Positions 33,097 through 43,462 of a stretch of DNA of 64,000 nucleotides are shown in pieces. The stretch is taken from the NCBI RefSeq assembly GCF_040869045.1, contig NC_090323.1:157314426-157378425 (forward strand). The letters are read 5' to 3'. Every line of letters starts with the position of its first letter. The first letter of the stretch is position 1. The stretch is from Eurosta solidaginis. Taxonomy: Eukaryota; Arthropoda; Insecta; Diptera; Tephritidae. The notes under the pieces are model-generated. The model searched no databases. It was not told the DNA's origin and saw only the letters and a list, made by a program, of their open reading frames with translations. Both the position numbers and the translations under genes were made by a program.

Positions 33097-36000
33097 TTAA
33101 TTGCTATTATGGTTGCTGCTCGTCGCTGATCCGACATCATTATGATTAATGTGGTTCTCATTGGCTTTCCATGACAGTAACTTGTCGAGCAGTACATCCA
33201 TGTAGGGATTACCACCTAAGCGAGCGACCTGTAAATTGGAGATTCAAACAAAAATTAGTAGTACAACTTTACATAAGACTAAAGGGATAGATTTGAAAAA
33301 TTTATTTCACTTTTGTTGGAAAAATGCTACACCTACTGTGTGGCTTAGTCCACTTATGAATTGTCATCAAAGTCCTTTAGCAGGGTCTAAGGAAACTAGG
33401 GTTCAACCATAAAGACGTTACTGTTAGAAGTCTTGGTTTCACATTACTGGTAAACCTAGATAAGAGTTCTTCTTCTAGAAATGTGATTTTAATAACAGGG
33501 TTCACCGAGCATGACTTTAAAAAAAGTATCTGACACTGTGTGGATAAGTTAGTAGCTCAGCTAATAGTCCTGTGTTATGTTTGGCCGGATCACATTATAG
33601 TGCTTACGGAGACATCCTATTGTTTGTCTTGGAGACCCATTCGCAATAAACGGTTGTTTGCTGGGAAGCCCCGATTGATGACAATTCCGCGAACACTGCT
33701 TGTTAAGCATCTGAATACGCCCTGTAACAGGGAGAACCTCCACCTCCGTGCATAGACGTCATATGGAGATATCCCGTGGTATTTAAGAGTGCGGAGTTTT
33801 AGCAGACCAACAGGCAGGTATGCCTGTCGTAAGAGGCGACTAAAATACCAAATAGATTCAAGGGGTTGTGTAACTCAACCGTTTCAGGTATACAGCGCAA
33901 TATAGCTTCTCCAAACCCAATTGTCAACCTCACCTATCCGTGGGGAATCCTGTTACATTAACAACTAAGGCTTTGGCGACCCCGAACTCCTCATGGATCT
34001 AAGGGGTGGTGAGGGCGATATGGCCTAGGAGGTATGGCCTTCGGGGAGTGTCCTTATCGCTACAATAACAACAACAACAACAAGCAGCTTCCTTCAGTGT
34101 GTAGATCGGAAGCCCATATAAGCGACGCGCAACACAAGATCGGCCGATCAATTGCTTTATTCGTCGTCTGTAGTGTTTCTTTGATTGTTCTCAGAGTGCT
34201 TTCAGCCAACTTAAAAAGACTTTGTAGGCATTCAAGGGTGACAACCCCCACAATTTATAGCTTCTCCAACCCAATTGTCAAGCACACCTACTCGTGGCGA
34301 ATCCTTTTTACTTAGCAGTCGAGGCTCTAGCGACTCCACGGAAAAAGTTGGTTGGTTGATCCAATTGTTCCCGAAATGGTCTCGCTAGTACCTTTGTGAT
34401 GCTATTTTCCGGAACGTACTGGATCAATATTAGTAAAACGACAATCTAAATCGATAGAAGTCCCCAGAACCTTCGCTTCAAGAAGAAGAAGATAGAGACA
34501 TTGTATTTTGGAGGCTGATGCATGTGTGTTTATGCAGAAGCTATGATCGAAAGTCACAGCCAGGAGTTTCGGGTATTCGACAGTCTTTAATCGAACGTCA
34601 CACCCAGATGTTTGGGCTGTTGGTAACGTTATGACATCACTGTGAATGTCCCACATATTGTCATCAGCGAGATCCACGTCGTTAACAATGTGCCTGGTTC
34701 GAGGGTTTTGCTGGTTTAGTTGTCTCACAAAATCATGTTCTCGCGCTAAGACTGCAGCTTCTTCTGGCAAAGTTGGCCATATTTCCGAAATTCTAACTAA
34801 GGTGAAATCGATAATCCTGCGGTAGTCACATTCTTCTTTTCAAATATCATCGTGGAGAATAAAGTTAATTAAGATTCCACCCCCAAAAATTACGAAATCG
34901 GCTGAGAAAATTGGAATGCCAAAGGTCACAGTGATTAACACACATAAGATGGGACGATATCCACTAGAACAACTGATGACAGGAGGTATGTAGATATTTA
35001 TGATTCTGAGGTGGACATCGCCTGACTGCACTGTTCCTTTGGCTTGCAAATTATGTCCGTACGGCTGCTGGGGAAATCAAATATATTGTACGTCTTTCTC
35101 GCGAATTTTCTTATGAGCATTGTAGCCATTGAAAACTCGGAGATGCGATCTGGTTTTTGTCTTATTTTGGCACGGCTCGATAAACACATCTGTTACGAAC
35201 AGCCTGGCAGCATCACCATCAAGAGTTTTTCATTGCGAGAAATAAAGCACATCATATGTCGATCGCCGATTGGTTGTTAAATAAGGCAAGCGACAAAGGG
35301 GAGAAGTCCGTAATTATTCATACGGCGTGGTTAGCAACTGACAAACGGGAGTATGAATAATCATTCTGAAAACATCGCTTGAAACGGACAGCAGCAAAAC
35401 TAAAAATTGTTTAACCTACGGCAAAGTTTGTCAAATAATCGAAATAAATTTAAAGTATTTAGTTGGAGAGTTTTATTTATTTGCTAAAGCCGGGTTCAAA
35501 AAATTTAGTTCATTTTTACAACATCCATAAAGCATTTCCGCCCATAAGCCCTGAACATCTAGAAAACGGCATTGACTATGGCATAAAGTGCATTGAACAG
35601 ATGTCGCAGTAATTGATTATATAGTCTAGCACGAGTGCTACTTACGGACGCTACTTACGGACGCAGGAGACGAGGACAAAGGCTGCTGCTTGACATTGCT
35701 CATGGTCGACCTACATAGATTGTATCCTTGCGGAGCAGCCGCATGAGCTAGGGCGTCGTTTAGGGTAAGCAACAGTAGCTTAGGCGTGGGCCGTAGTACT
35801 CCTTAAGACATGCACAACAAGGAGCAAAAAATATTTAGAAGATATTGTGGGCCCAACGAAGGTAGGGCCGTAGCTCAGAAAATGGCGCTAGGTTCAATCC
35901 ACCAGTGCAGTCGTCTTGTGACCGTTGTTATTGTTGCTGTTCTAGCGTTAAAGGCACCTCCGGGTGGCGGCACATTCGTCCCACAATATTCCTAGTGGTC

Positions 36001-38474
36001 ATCATCGAACCACTTGCTTTCTCTGATGACTTAAGTAGGAGTGAGTGCCCGCAGTAAAAGCCGGTTGGCGGCACATTCAGCCAACCAAATTACTTACCAT
36101 TGATACTTATCGAACACTACTTGCTCTCTCTGATGACATAAGTAGGAGTGAAAGATGCACCGTCCCAACCTCTGCCGGACTGTCGAAAAACCGTGCGCCC
36201 AGAAATCTGAGTCATCTGTTTGCAGTCCAGGACATCGGCAGAGAAAGCGATTCATTGACTCCTCTTCCTATTCATCCTGACAGCTTCTGCAGGGAGACCT
36301 TGTCGGTATGGGCCCCCGTGGGTGCATTGGTGCAATAGCGGTATGACGTGTGATGACACCCGTTAGAACTCTCACTGCAGATTTCTTTAGCTTGAGAAGG
36401 AAGCTAGTTCCTTTCGTATCCAAACATGACCGTATGGACCTTGAGACCTCGCAACCAACGCGGAAGTTCCCCAGCAAGTCCGTTGTTTCATACCCGGGGA
36501 GATAACCCCGCGGTGGTCGCACGAGCTGTTTCTGTTATTTCCATTTCGGAACCTTTTCTGGTCATCTCATCCCCATCTCATCAATATCTTCAATATCGCT
36601 GTGCTCAGGGAGCCAGCAAAGGGAGACATTTATAAGGCTTTATGGACACATTTAGAAGGCTTTATGGACGCCAGTGAGGCCCGACACCTCCGCACAATAT
36701 CCAATTTTATCAAGTTAGATTCTAATGCATTTAAGGCGGCCTGAATGTCGACAAAGATTGTTACGTTGATGTCTGAGACCGTACTATCCTGGAGGAATCT
36801 GGCTACTCTCTCTATGACATAGCCCTTCGCCTGGAAGACGCTGCATTAGTCAGAAGTAGGTACGATTGATTTGCCTGCAGGTACTTTGAACACACTCCAG
36901 CTCCAGTTCTATTTTCCATCCGTTAAGGCATATGAATTTCTGCTGTGAAGCCCTTCATAACAGATATAGACTCTGTTTGTTTCCCAACCACTGCTGAGGG
37001 GTGTGATACAGTTTTGAATATTGTTTCTTAATGTTACTTTTCTTGGGCCGCCGGCCCTGCTAGTACTATACAAAAGAAAACTACATATAAAGGCCGCGGT
37101 ACAATGAAATTTTTCATACAGATGCGTTTAACACAAGCTTATGCATTCCAATAACATCGCCACAATCGACCAAGATGTTGCGTTTGTAAATATGGAGTAA
37201 CTTCAGACTTAGCAATTGAAGTTTATTACGCCTTGCCCATTCACATGCAAAATTTCGCGAAGCAATGTTGGAAACATTCTCCCTGTACAACAAAAATACT
37301 TGCTAACATATTTTGTGTCGTATTCGATTGTTATATTGCAGTTTTTAAGTGTGAAAAATGTTAGAAAATTTACCAACCAGTAGGAAAAATAATTTAATTT
37401 GCAAAGTGTGCCAACACCCTTAGCCAAAGCAAATGTCAAATTCGTCTTCTTATGCTTTGCTTGGAACAAAATTGGGGAGTTCGCTACTTTTCAATATCAG
37501 ATGGCGCCAGTGTCGCTCATTCTACCATTCTCCATAAAAATACGTCCAATCTACTCATAATGCATAAGCTTGTGTTAAACTCATCTATATGAAAAACTGC
37601 TTATGTGTCGGAGCTATTAACCTTACCTCTGCTCTCGCTTCTTTATCCAGCGATTCCAATACTTCTCTCGTATACTGAAAGCTACCCAATTTCTCCAATA
37701 AATTAATGCAATACTTTTTCACCTCAATATCGTGAGTACGTTGGCGTAGAATATCTAATAAATACATAACTTTATTATATTAGTATAAACAATGAAATTT
37801 CAATAAGATATCTAAAAACACTCACGCAAGACCTGGTTATCATGTTTTTGTGAGCGAACAGCATGTATAACCGGAAAACCAAATTTGCCTTCGGTTAAAT
37901 CCTCAGCAAAGCTTTTATTTTGGGAATACTATATAATTGTAAAAAAATTAATATTATTTATAAAAAATGTTCAGAAATGTCTATGTAGTTCACCTCTTTC
38001 AAACTCAAATTACAATAATCATCGCGTATTTGAAAATATAGGCCAAGTATAGCGGTTAATTTGGTAAAATCTTCTTTATTCTCACTAAATAACTGCATTA
38101 AACGTATGGCAAGCATAAACAGACCGCCAGTCTTACGTATGGTCATGAGTTTGTAATCTGATTCCGATGGACAAGTAAAACTATCACGCCAGTAGATTTC
38201 CATGCCTTGACCACGATGCAGTTCAAGCAATTGTTCCGTGTAAACGTTGGTAGCCTGCGGATGAAAGAATATTTTTTATCAATAATATGTATTGAAATGT
38301 TTTGTTTTATAAAAAAAATGTAGACAAACCTCGGGATGTCCCAACTGTTGCACCTTTTCCAGCGATAAGAAGAGCACATAATTGGCAGCGTTCATCGTAC
38401 TGGCAACACCATAAATCGAATGCGCTACAGGAACACCTCTGCGAAGTATTGAATTGTCTTCAATATCATCAATT
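33097..38474 (-). CDS. qm: geranylgeranyl diphosphate synthase (quemao / GGPS1 family), 3' five exons
   Basis: Catalyses condensation of farnesyl and isopentenyl diphosphates to geranylgeranyl diphosphate, the donor for protein prenylation. Minus-strand exons: 38474-38330, 38254-37994, 37928-37826, 37754-37627, 33228-33097 (stop TAA 33099-33097). All introns are GT-AG and phases agree at every join. The first visible exon reads [13 protein letters not shown], the first Asp-rich Mg2+ site (DDIED). The second holds [11 protein letters not shown] and the second Asp-rich motif QIRDDY. The third has [15 protein letters not shown], and the fourth [15 protein letters not shown]. The last adds GGNPYMDVL plus a polar, Asn/Ser-rich tail. 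The N-terminal ~55 residues of the family (chain-length region before DDIED) are missing; their exon must lie beyond 38475 and was not found up to 41 kb. The last intron is 4.4 kb and TE-filled. Identity is very secure from motif order; the symbol follows the Drosophila gene. Confidence 0.93.
33229..33804. other. GGPPS last intron, unassigned part
   Basis: No exon or element end identified. Confidence 0.4.
33805..34083 (+). mobile_element. non-LTR 3' tail with (CAA)n, second copy
   Basis: Inverted match of 7751-8155: the gcctgtcgtaagaggcgac block, the gcttctccaaacccaattgtcaacctcacc block, the tcctcatggatctaagggg block, then tgtccttatcgctacaataacaacaac. It is shorter than the first copy. A further broken piece (gcttctccaacccaattgtcaag...) follows at 34259-34345. 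Confidence 0.65.
34402..34830 (-). pseudogene. non-LTR retrotransposon RT remnant
   Basis: The minus-strand frame includes [22 protein letters not shown], degenerate but recognisable as the PKILGVTFD thumb block of Jockey-type RTs. The N-terminal part of the same frame ([18 protein letters not shown]) has no clear match. The adjoining 34840-35280 may be older parts of the same relic, but I see no motif. Confidence 0.45.
35281..36159. other. GGPPS last intron, unassigned
   Basis: No gene. It contains a direct repeat of gctacttacggac at 35638-35664 and two copies of a gatgacttaagtaggagtga-like phrase at ~36024 and ~36133, suggesting an old duplicated repeat. Confidence 0.35.
36160..36960 (-). 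pseudogene. non-LTR retrotransposon RNase H and C-terminal tail, degraded
   Basis: Minus-strand frames read [14 protein letters not shown] (RNase H third Asp region), then [19 protein letters not shown] and CRSCQDE...CRCPGLQ, a Cys-rich tail. This is the same order as in the family at 16428-22690, but diverged enough to be another family. Several stops and frameshifts. Confidence 0.55.
37091..37617. mobile_element. 527-bp TIR miniature element next to a GGPPS splice site
   Basis: AGGCCGCGGTACAATGAAAT... (37091) is mirrored by ...GTCGGAGCTA (37617). The inner parts tttttcatacagatgcg / gtttaacacaagcttatgcat are inverted at the right end. Its right ~180 bp match 30660-30851 of the 2.9-kb TIR element, so it is a deletion derivative. 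The right end lies only 9 bases from the GT of the last GGPPS intron. No coding capacity. Confidence 0.8.
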
Positions 38475-38593
38475 CTGTAAAATATTAAATAAATAATGCT
38501 TGACGTACAACATTCAGTGGCCTTCAATGCTTGGTTAAAATTAATGTTTTTTGAGGGTTAAAGAAGCGGGAGGCGCTCATCAATTATTTATTT

Positions 38594-40182
38594 TTATACT
38601 CAGCTGAGCAGAGCTCAAAAATCGGATGACAAAAACGCCCGCCTTTAAAACCCCGCGATCTTACAAATCAGTAGGCCGATATAACAACAAAAATTGTTAA
38701 CACATCCCAGAGCACGGGAAAAAGTGTCAATAAAATATGACACTATGGCAGCATTGCCATCAAACAAGTCCAATTTTCACATTCATTCTGCAACAGATGT
38801 CGCAGTGTTGTGAATATCAATTGGCAAGAACCAGAATAGAAGTAGAATTAATGAAGACAAACAAAAAACCGCTGTGATGGCTGAATGGTTATAGCAGCGG
38901 CGCCTAAACGTTGCCGATGAAGGAATTTAGCAGTTCCCAAAATGGATCTATACAACAAGCTTTGGCAGTTGTCTAAATTTTTTCTTTCTTCCATTCTAAT
39001 TTAATAATTTTTTTAATTAAGAAAAAATTTATCATAACAATAATAAAGATAAAATAATTATTGTTAGGCCTTGAGCTCGATTCGAACCCGCAAAAAAAAT
39101 AATTTTTAAGTCAAATTTTAACAAAAAATTTAATATCTTTACACATATAAGTAAATTATGTCTACATTCAACTCCAGTAATGATATGGTTCTACAAAATA
39201 CAAATATAAAAGAATATTCCAAAATGGGCGTGGCTTCGCCCTTTTTCATTTAGTTTTTCTAGAATACTTTTAATGCCATAAGTCGAACAAAAATTTACAA
39301 ATCCTTGTGAAATTTGGTAAGGGCATAGCTTATATGACGATAACAGTTCTCTCTGAAAATGGGCGAAATCGGTTTGAAGCCAAGCCCAGTTTTTATACAC
39401 AGTCGACCTTCTGTCCTTCCGCTCGGCCGCTAACACGATAACTTGAGCAAAAATCGATATATCTTTACAAAACTTAGTTCACGTACTTATCTGAACTCAT
39501 TTTATCTTGGTATTAAAATGGGTGAAATCCGACTATGACCACGCACACTTTTTCGATATCGAAGTTTTCGAAAAATTAAAAAAATGCCATAACTCTATAC
39601 CAAATACAAAAAAAGCGATCAAACATGGTGATTGGATTGGTTTTTTGATTCAAAATATAACTTTAGAAAAAACTTTGTAGAATGGGTGTGACACCTACCA
39701 TATTAAGTTCTGCAGGCCGAAATCAAAAGCCCTTGGAATCATGGCAGGAATACTGTTCGTGGTATTACATATATAAGTAAATTAGCGGTACCCGACAGAT
39801 GATGTTCTGGGTTACCCTGATCCACATTTTGGTCGATATCTCGAAAACGCCTTCACATATACAACTAAAGGCCAATCCCTTTTAAAATCCTCATTAATAC
39901 CTTTAATTTGGTACCCATATCGTACAAACACATTCTAGAGTCAGCCCTGGTCCACCTTTATGGCGATATCTCTAAAAGGCATCCACCTATAGAACTAAGG
40001 CCCACTCCCTTTTAAAACACTCTTTAATACCTTTCGTTTGATACCCATGTCATACAAACACATTCCAGGGTTACTCTATTTCCATTTTCCTACATGCTGA
40101 TTTTCCCTTATTTTGTCTCCAAAGCTCTCAGCTGAGTATGTAATGTTCGGTTACACACGAACTTAGCCTTCCTTACTTGTTT
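38594..40182. repeat. second copy of the DINE-like element
   Basis: tatactcagctgagcagagc at 38594 and ggttacacacgaacttagccttccttacttg at 40150-40181 are the same ends as at 16808-20123. The interior matches from 39100 on (ttcaactccagtaatgatatg, gaaatcggt...agccaagcccag, ctgtccttccgctcggccg). Only about two tandem units remain (39930-40050). An unrelated ~455-bp block lies near its left end. Confidence 0.75.
38640..39095. repeat. inserted block with tRNA-like and palindromic ends
   Basis: Lies inside the DINE-like copy. Ends: ccccgcgatcttacaaatcagtaggccgat at the left and ccttgagctcgattcgaacccg at the right; both recur side by side at 32595-32690. TGGCTGAATGGTTA at ~38878 is a good A box, but the B-box-like GGTTCGAATC at the right end is on the opposite strand. 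I therefore cannot call a functional SINE. I recognise the block as a dispersed fly repeat; its class is uncertain. Confidence 0.4.
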
Positions 40183-40254
40183 AATGTTAGTGCATGCAAA
40201 TTAATGTATGCAAATATTTTAATTATTATCTCCTCAGGCACATAATAGGAAACA

Positions 40255-40370
40255 AGCGATATACCTCCAAAAAGATTAAGGCCGAATTTATTTGGCAGTT
40301 TGCGATATGCTGCTCCTTTTTTTCTTGTAAGTTTGTAAGAGCTACAATTTGTACGCCGACTTGAATGGTG
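40255..40370 (-). repeat. decayed SINE 3' fragment
   Basis: gcgatatacctccaaaaagattaaggccgaa and tgtacgccgacttgaatggtg correspond, with many mismatches, to positions ~31309-31430 of the SINE at 31279-31661. Confidence 0.45.
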
Positions 40371-41052
40371 TATATTAGTTTCTGTTAGGTTAAGTGGTAG
40401 CGACTACCCGGAAAGGGGGTGACTGAAATGCATTCGGTTAGTTCTGCCAAAAGCTGTTCACTAAAGAATGAAGTAAATCGAAGATTCCACGTCATCATCA
40501 TGAATGCAGCTGCATGGGGGACTCATCAAAACCCCAAAATCTATTGATAGAAAAGCTTTATTGATTCCAACAACAACCACCTACATATGTATATTGGTGC
40601 AATCATAGGTGACCAGCGGAACCCTGAACTCCCTCACCTAGTTTTTAATTCTGAAGTTAGTAGTCGGCAGTTTTTAGGCGTTTTTTTTTATAAACTATTT
40701 GAATAAGTATCAAAGAACTAGTCTTAAAAGTTTGAAAATTTGTTTACTACAAAAACCTTCACAGCTGAAATTGATATTCAAATGCGAACTACCGACCAAG
40801 AACTTTAACAAACCATGTGTGGATACGACCAAAGTTAATTTACAGTCTCCAAATATTCCATTTTTCATAACACATAGTTCAAACATATAATAATACTACT
40901 AAGAAACCTTAAAATAACAAATTACTTCAATGGTATCCAACGAATACCAGTAGCTCGAATCTAATGAAATAGACTTGTGCCTTAAAACAATTTATTTTTT
41001 AAATCTTACAACTTACATCCGTGACATCGAAGGCATCCGTCGGATACTGCAA

Positions 41053-41360
41053 TCGACGGCTGAGTGGAATATCGCTCGAAACTTGGCTGCCAGTCCGAGA
41101 ACGCCCTATCTGAGACTGTTTTTCAAAAATACCATATTTCAGTTTTTCTTTTGAAAACGACCTATCTCAGAACTCGATTGAAGAACACCCAAAATGTTTT
41201 TCATAAACGTCCCAGCTTATGTCACAAATTTATTAAATTTAAGCTGAGGTATAGCGTTTTTGAAACAAGTTCTGAAATAGGGCGTTATTCCAAAATTTTC
41301 TGGGATAGGGCGTTTTCGAAACGGCGGCAGAGATACGGCGATATTCTACTTAGCAGTCGA
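41053..41360. mobile_element. TIR miniature element, ~308 bp
   Basis: The reverse complement of the left arm (gatagggcgttctcgg...cgatattccactcagccgtcga) aligns with the right arm (gatagggcgttttcgaaacgg...cgatattctacttagcagtcga) for ~60 bp. The interior repeats atagggcgtt-like words. On the minus strand the left arm mimics an exon bounded by AG and GTAAGT (see rejected items). Confidence 0.65.
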
Positions 41361-42099
41361 AAAATCAGATTATTACAAAGTTTTTGGGATGAATTTCCCA
41401 TCAATAAAGTTAAATTTTACATAAAATTGCATAAGTTCTTTCGAAGGTACGTATGTATTTTAAAAATCACACATTTCTTTGGTGAAAATTTTAAAAACTT
41501 ATACAGAGTGTGCTTTACGTTTAATTTTCAACATACTTAAAAACCTTAATTTTAGGTCATTGTGAGCAACTTAAAGAACATAGTCAAATGCAGGCAAATA
41601 AAAAAGTGGTAGATTTTTAAGAAAAAGTGGTAGGAGTGGTAGATCCGGATTTTAGGCTAAATAGTGGTAGATCTACCACTATAGTGGTAGAGTGACAACA
41701 CTGGACCTCTCCGGATGGTACAACCGATACCTACGAAGGACGCTCCAATGGTAGCTCCGGTCACGATCACAGCTCCGTGCTAACTAACTGCTGTACTGCT
41801 GTGTCGCTCCTTTTATAGCTGTTATGTTTGGTGTTGCTAGCTCAAATGGTTGCGTTGCCATGGTTACCGTGTTGCTATTAAATGTTGCGAACGCTTGTTG
41901 TGTTGCTGAGACTTGTTAGTTTATTGTGTTGCTATTAAGTGTTGTGATTGCTAGTCGTGTTGCTGAGACTTGTTGGTTTGTCGTGTTGCTAGGGCCTTTT
42001 GTGACTGGGTGTTGTGTTAAAGCTGTTTGAATATGTTGTGGGGTCGTTTTGTGTGGGCCAAAGTAATGGTGTTTTATTTGGTCCTCACACTCCCTGCCC

Positions 42100-43241
42100 C
42101 CCCCCCCCTTCTGAGGGTCGGACCTCGGTATCCAGTAATCGTATGCGCGCCTTGTTTTCACTATGGTGATGTGGTACTTCTCTGTAACGAATCGTATTCG
42201 GGAGTGGGCATTGCCTTCGGCGATGCGTCGGAGTGTGTCCCGTATTTCCCTTGCTATCTCCGGGAATAGGTCCAGCATTGGTCCATCTGCGTCTCTGGCC
42301 TTGATCGTTACCACTTGATGGCCTTCTGTTGTCGGTTGTGGCTTCGTTTTGGTGTCTGGTACTAGGGAGTGAGTGTTGTCTTCGGTGCTTGGTTGTGGAA
42401 CTGTGGGAGGGTGGTATGTGGTGGTAGTGTTTTGTATGATCTCCTAGGGGTTTTCGACCGTCTCGTAGGAACCGTGTCAGCATTTCTGTGCGCTTCTTGC
42501 CCGCCATTTCCTCCGTGAACGGCTTTCTACACAGTCCGGGCATTCCTTCTCCGCTCCCCGTGTATCGTAAAATCCTCTCCATGTTCTCGGCTACGTAGAC
42601 GCCACAGTCGTTGTTGTTGTATTGTTGTGGTACCTCGAGTACCTGAGCTGTAAAACCGTCGTACCCGTACCGCTGTATGTATTCCCACCGGAGGAAATCT
42701 GCCCAAGCCTGTGTTGCGTGCGGAACTTTGGCCCTGTGCATTGAGTCCGCTACCCATACATATCGCTCCTCCCAGCATTCCGTGTCGGCAACGTGGTGGG
42801 TGACTGCTGCGTTTGCCAGACCGAGTAGGTACCAGAGTTTAGCTGTGTGTGGGGTGTTAGGATCACACTCTTGTCAAACAGGTCGACATTCCGGACCCAT
42901 CGGCAGTAGTCTTCCTCCGTGTTCTTCTGGGTCAGCTGCCAGATCACGAACGGGCTGAGAGTCGTATTTTGTTGTCCGTGTTGCTCTTCCATTCCCTTTG
43001 CCCAAGCGTCACTGATGGTGTCGGTCAACCATTTCGATCCTTTGAGCGTGTCGAGGTCAGTCGTATAGAGGGATATGCCGCCTGGTCCTGCCGGGAATAT
43101 TATCTCAGGCGTTTCCCTCGCCGGTGGGGCTGTGTCCTCATCCGAGAAGAGCTCGATGATTTTCGGCGACTGTGGCGACGGTGGAGCTCTGCCCTCACTC
43201 GAAGAGAACTCGATGGCTGCTGGCAACTGCCCTGCCTCCAC
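42100..43241 (-). pseudogene. Ulp1-like (C48-type) cysteine protease ORF in the env position of family C
   Basis: Two overlapping frames. Frame 1 (43241-~42870): Ser/Pro/acidic N-terminus (SSSEGRAPPSPQSPKIIEL), then SKWLTDTISDAW, like the WL.D..I substrate-groove motif of Ulp1/SENP proteases. Frame 2 (~42870-42085): the catalytic part. His in THHVAD (codon 42798-42796), Asp in VADSM 17 residues later, Gln in VPQQYNNNDCGVYV six before Cys, and Cys 47 after the Asp. These spacings match those of Ulp1-family proteases (cleavage after Gly-Gly of SUMO/ubiquitin-like proteins). A one-base shift separates the frames, and a third frame (42314-~42110) may hold the original C-terminus. It follows the integrase and precedes the purine tract and LTR, so it belongs to the element. 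Substrate unknown; a viral-type or adenain-like protease is the alternative. Confidence 0.75.
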
Positions 43242-43462
43242 GTCTATCCTACCAAGTGTGACTTAGCGGTGATGTTCCGGTCCCATTGGCCGCGGTTTGC
43301 GATAGAATGACCGGTGCTTGCTTATCCTTGATATTAATTAATAATTTAAAAACTGTTCTCCCTGAATTTGTTTTAATTTACCGCGATGATCTCTGCTGCA
43401 CGATATGCCTTTAACTCTGCGATGTTGACCGTTTTCTCCTTTCCTCCGTTGGGTTTTCGTAT

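Noticed and set aside
35866..35910. tRNA-like pair: TAGCTCAGAAA (A box) and GGTTCAATCC (B box)
   Set aside because: The boxes are only about 10 bases apart and no cloverleaf arms can be drawn, so not a tRNA gene.
41000..41110. Minus-strand exon-like segment between cagtctcag and GTAAGT, encoding a plausible Ser-rich peptide, considered as an upstream GGPPS exon
   Set aside because: It lies in the left arm of the inverted repeat 41053-41360, and its frame, phase and residues do not match the GGPPS N-terminus.
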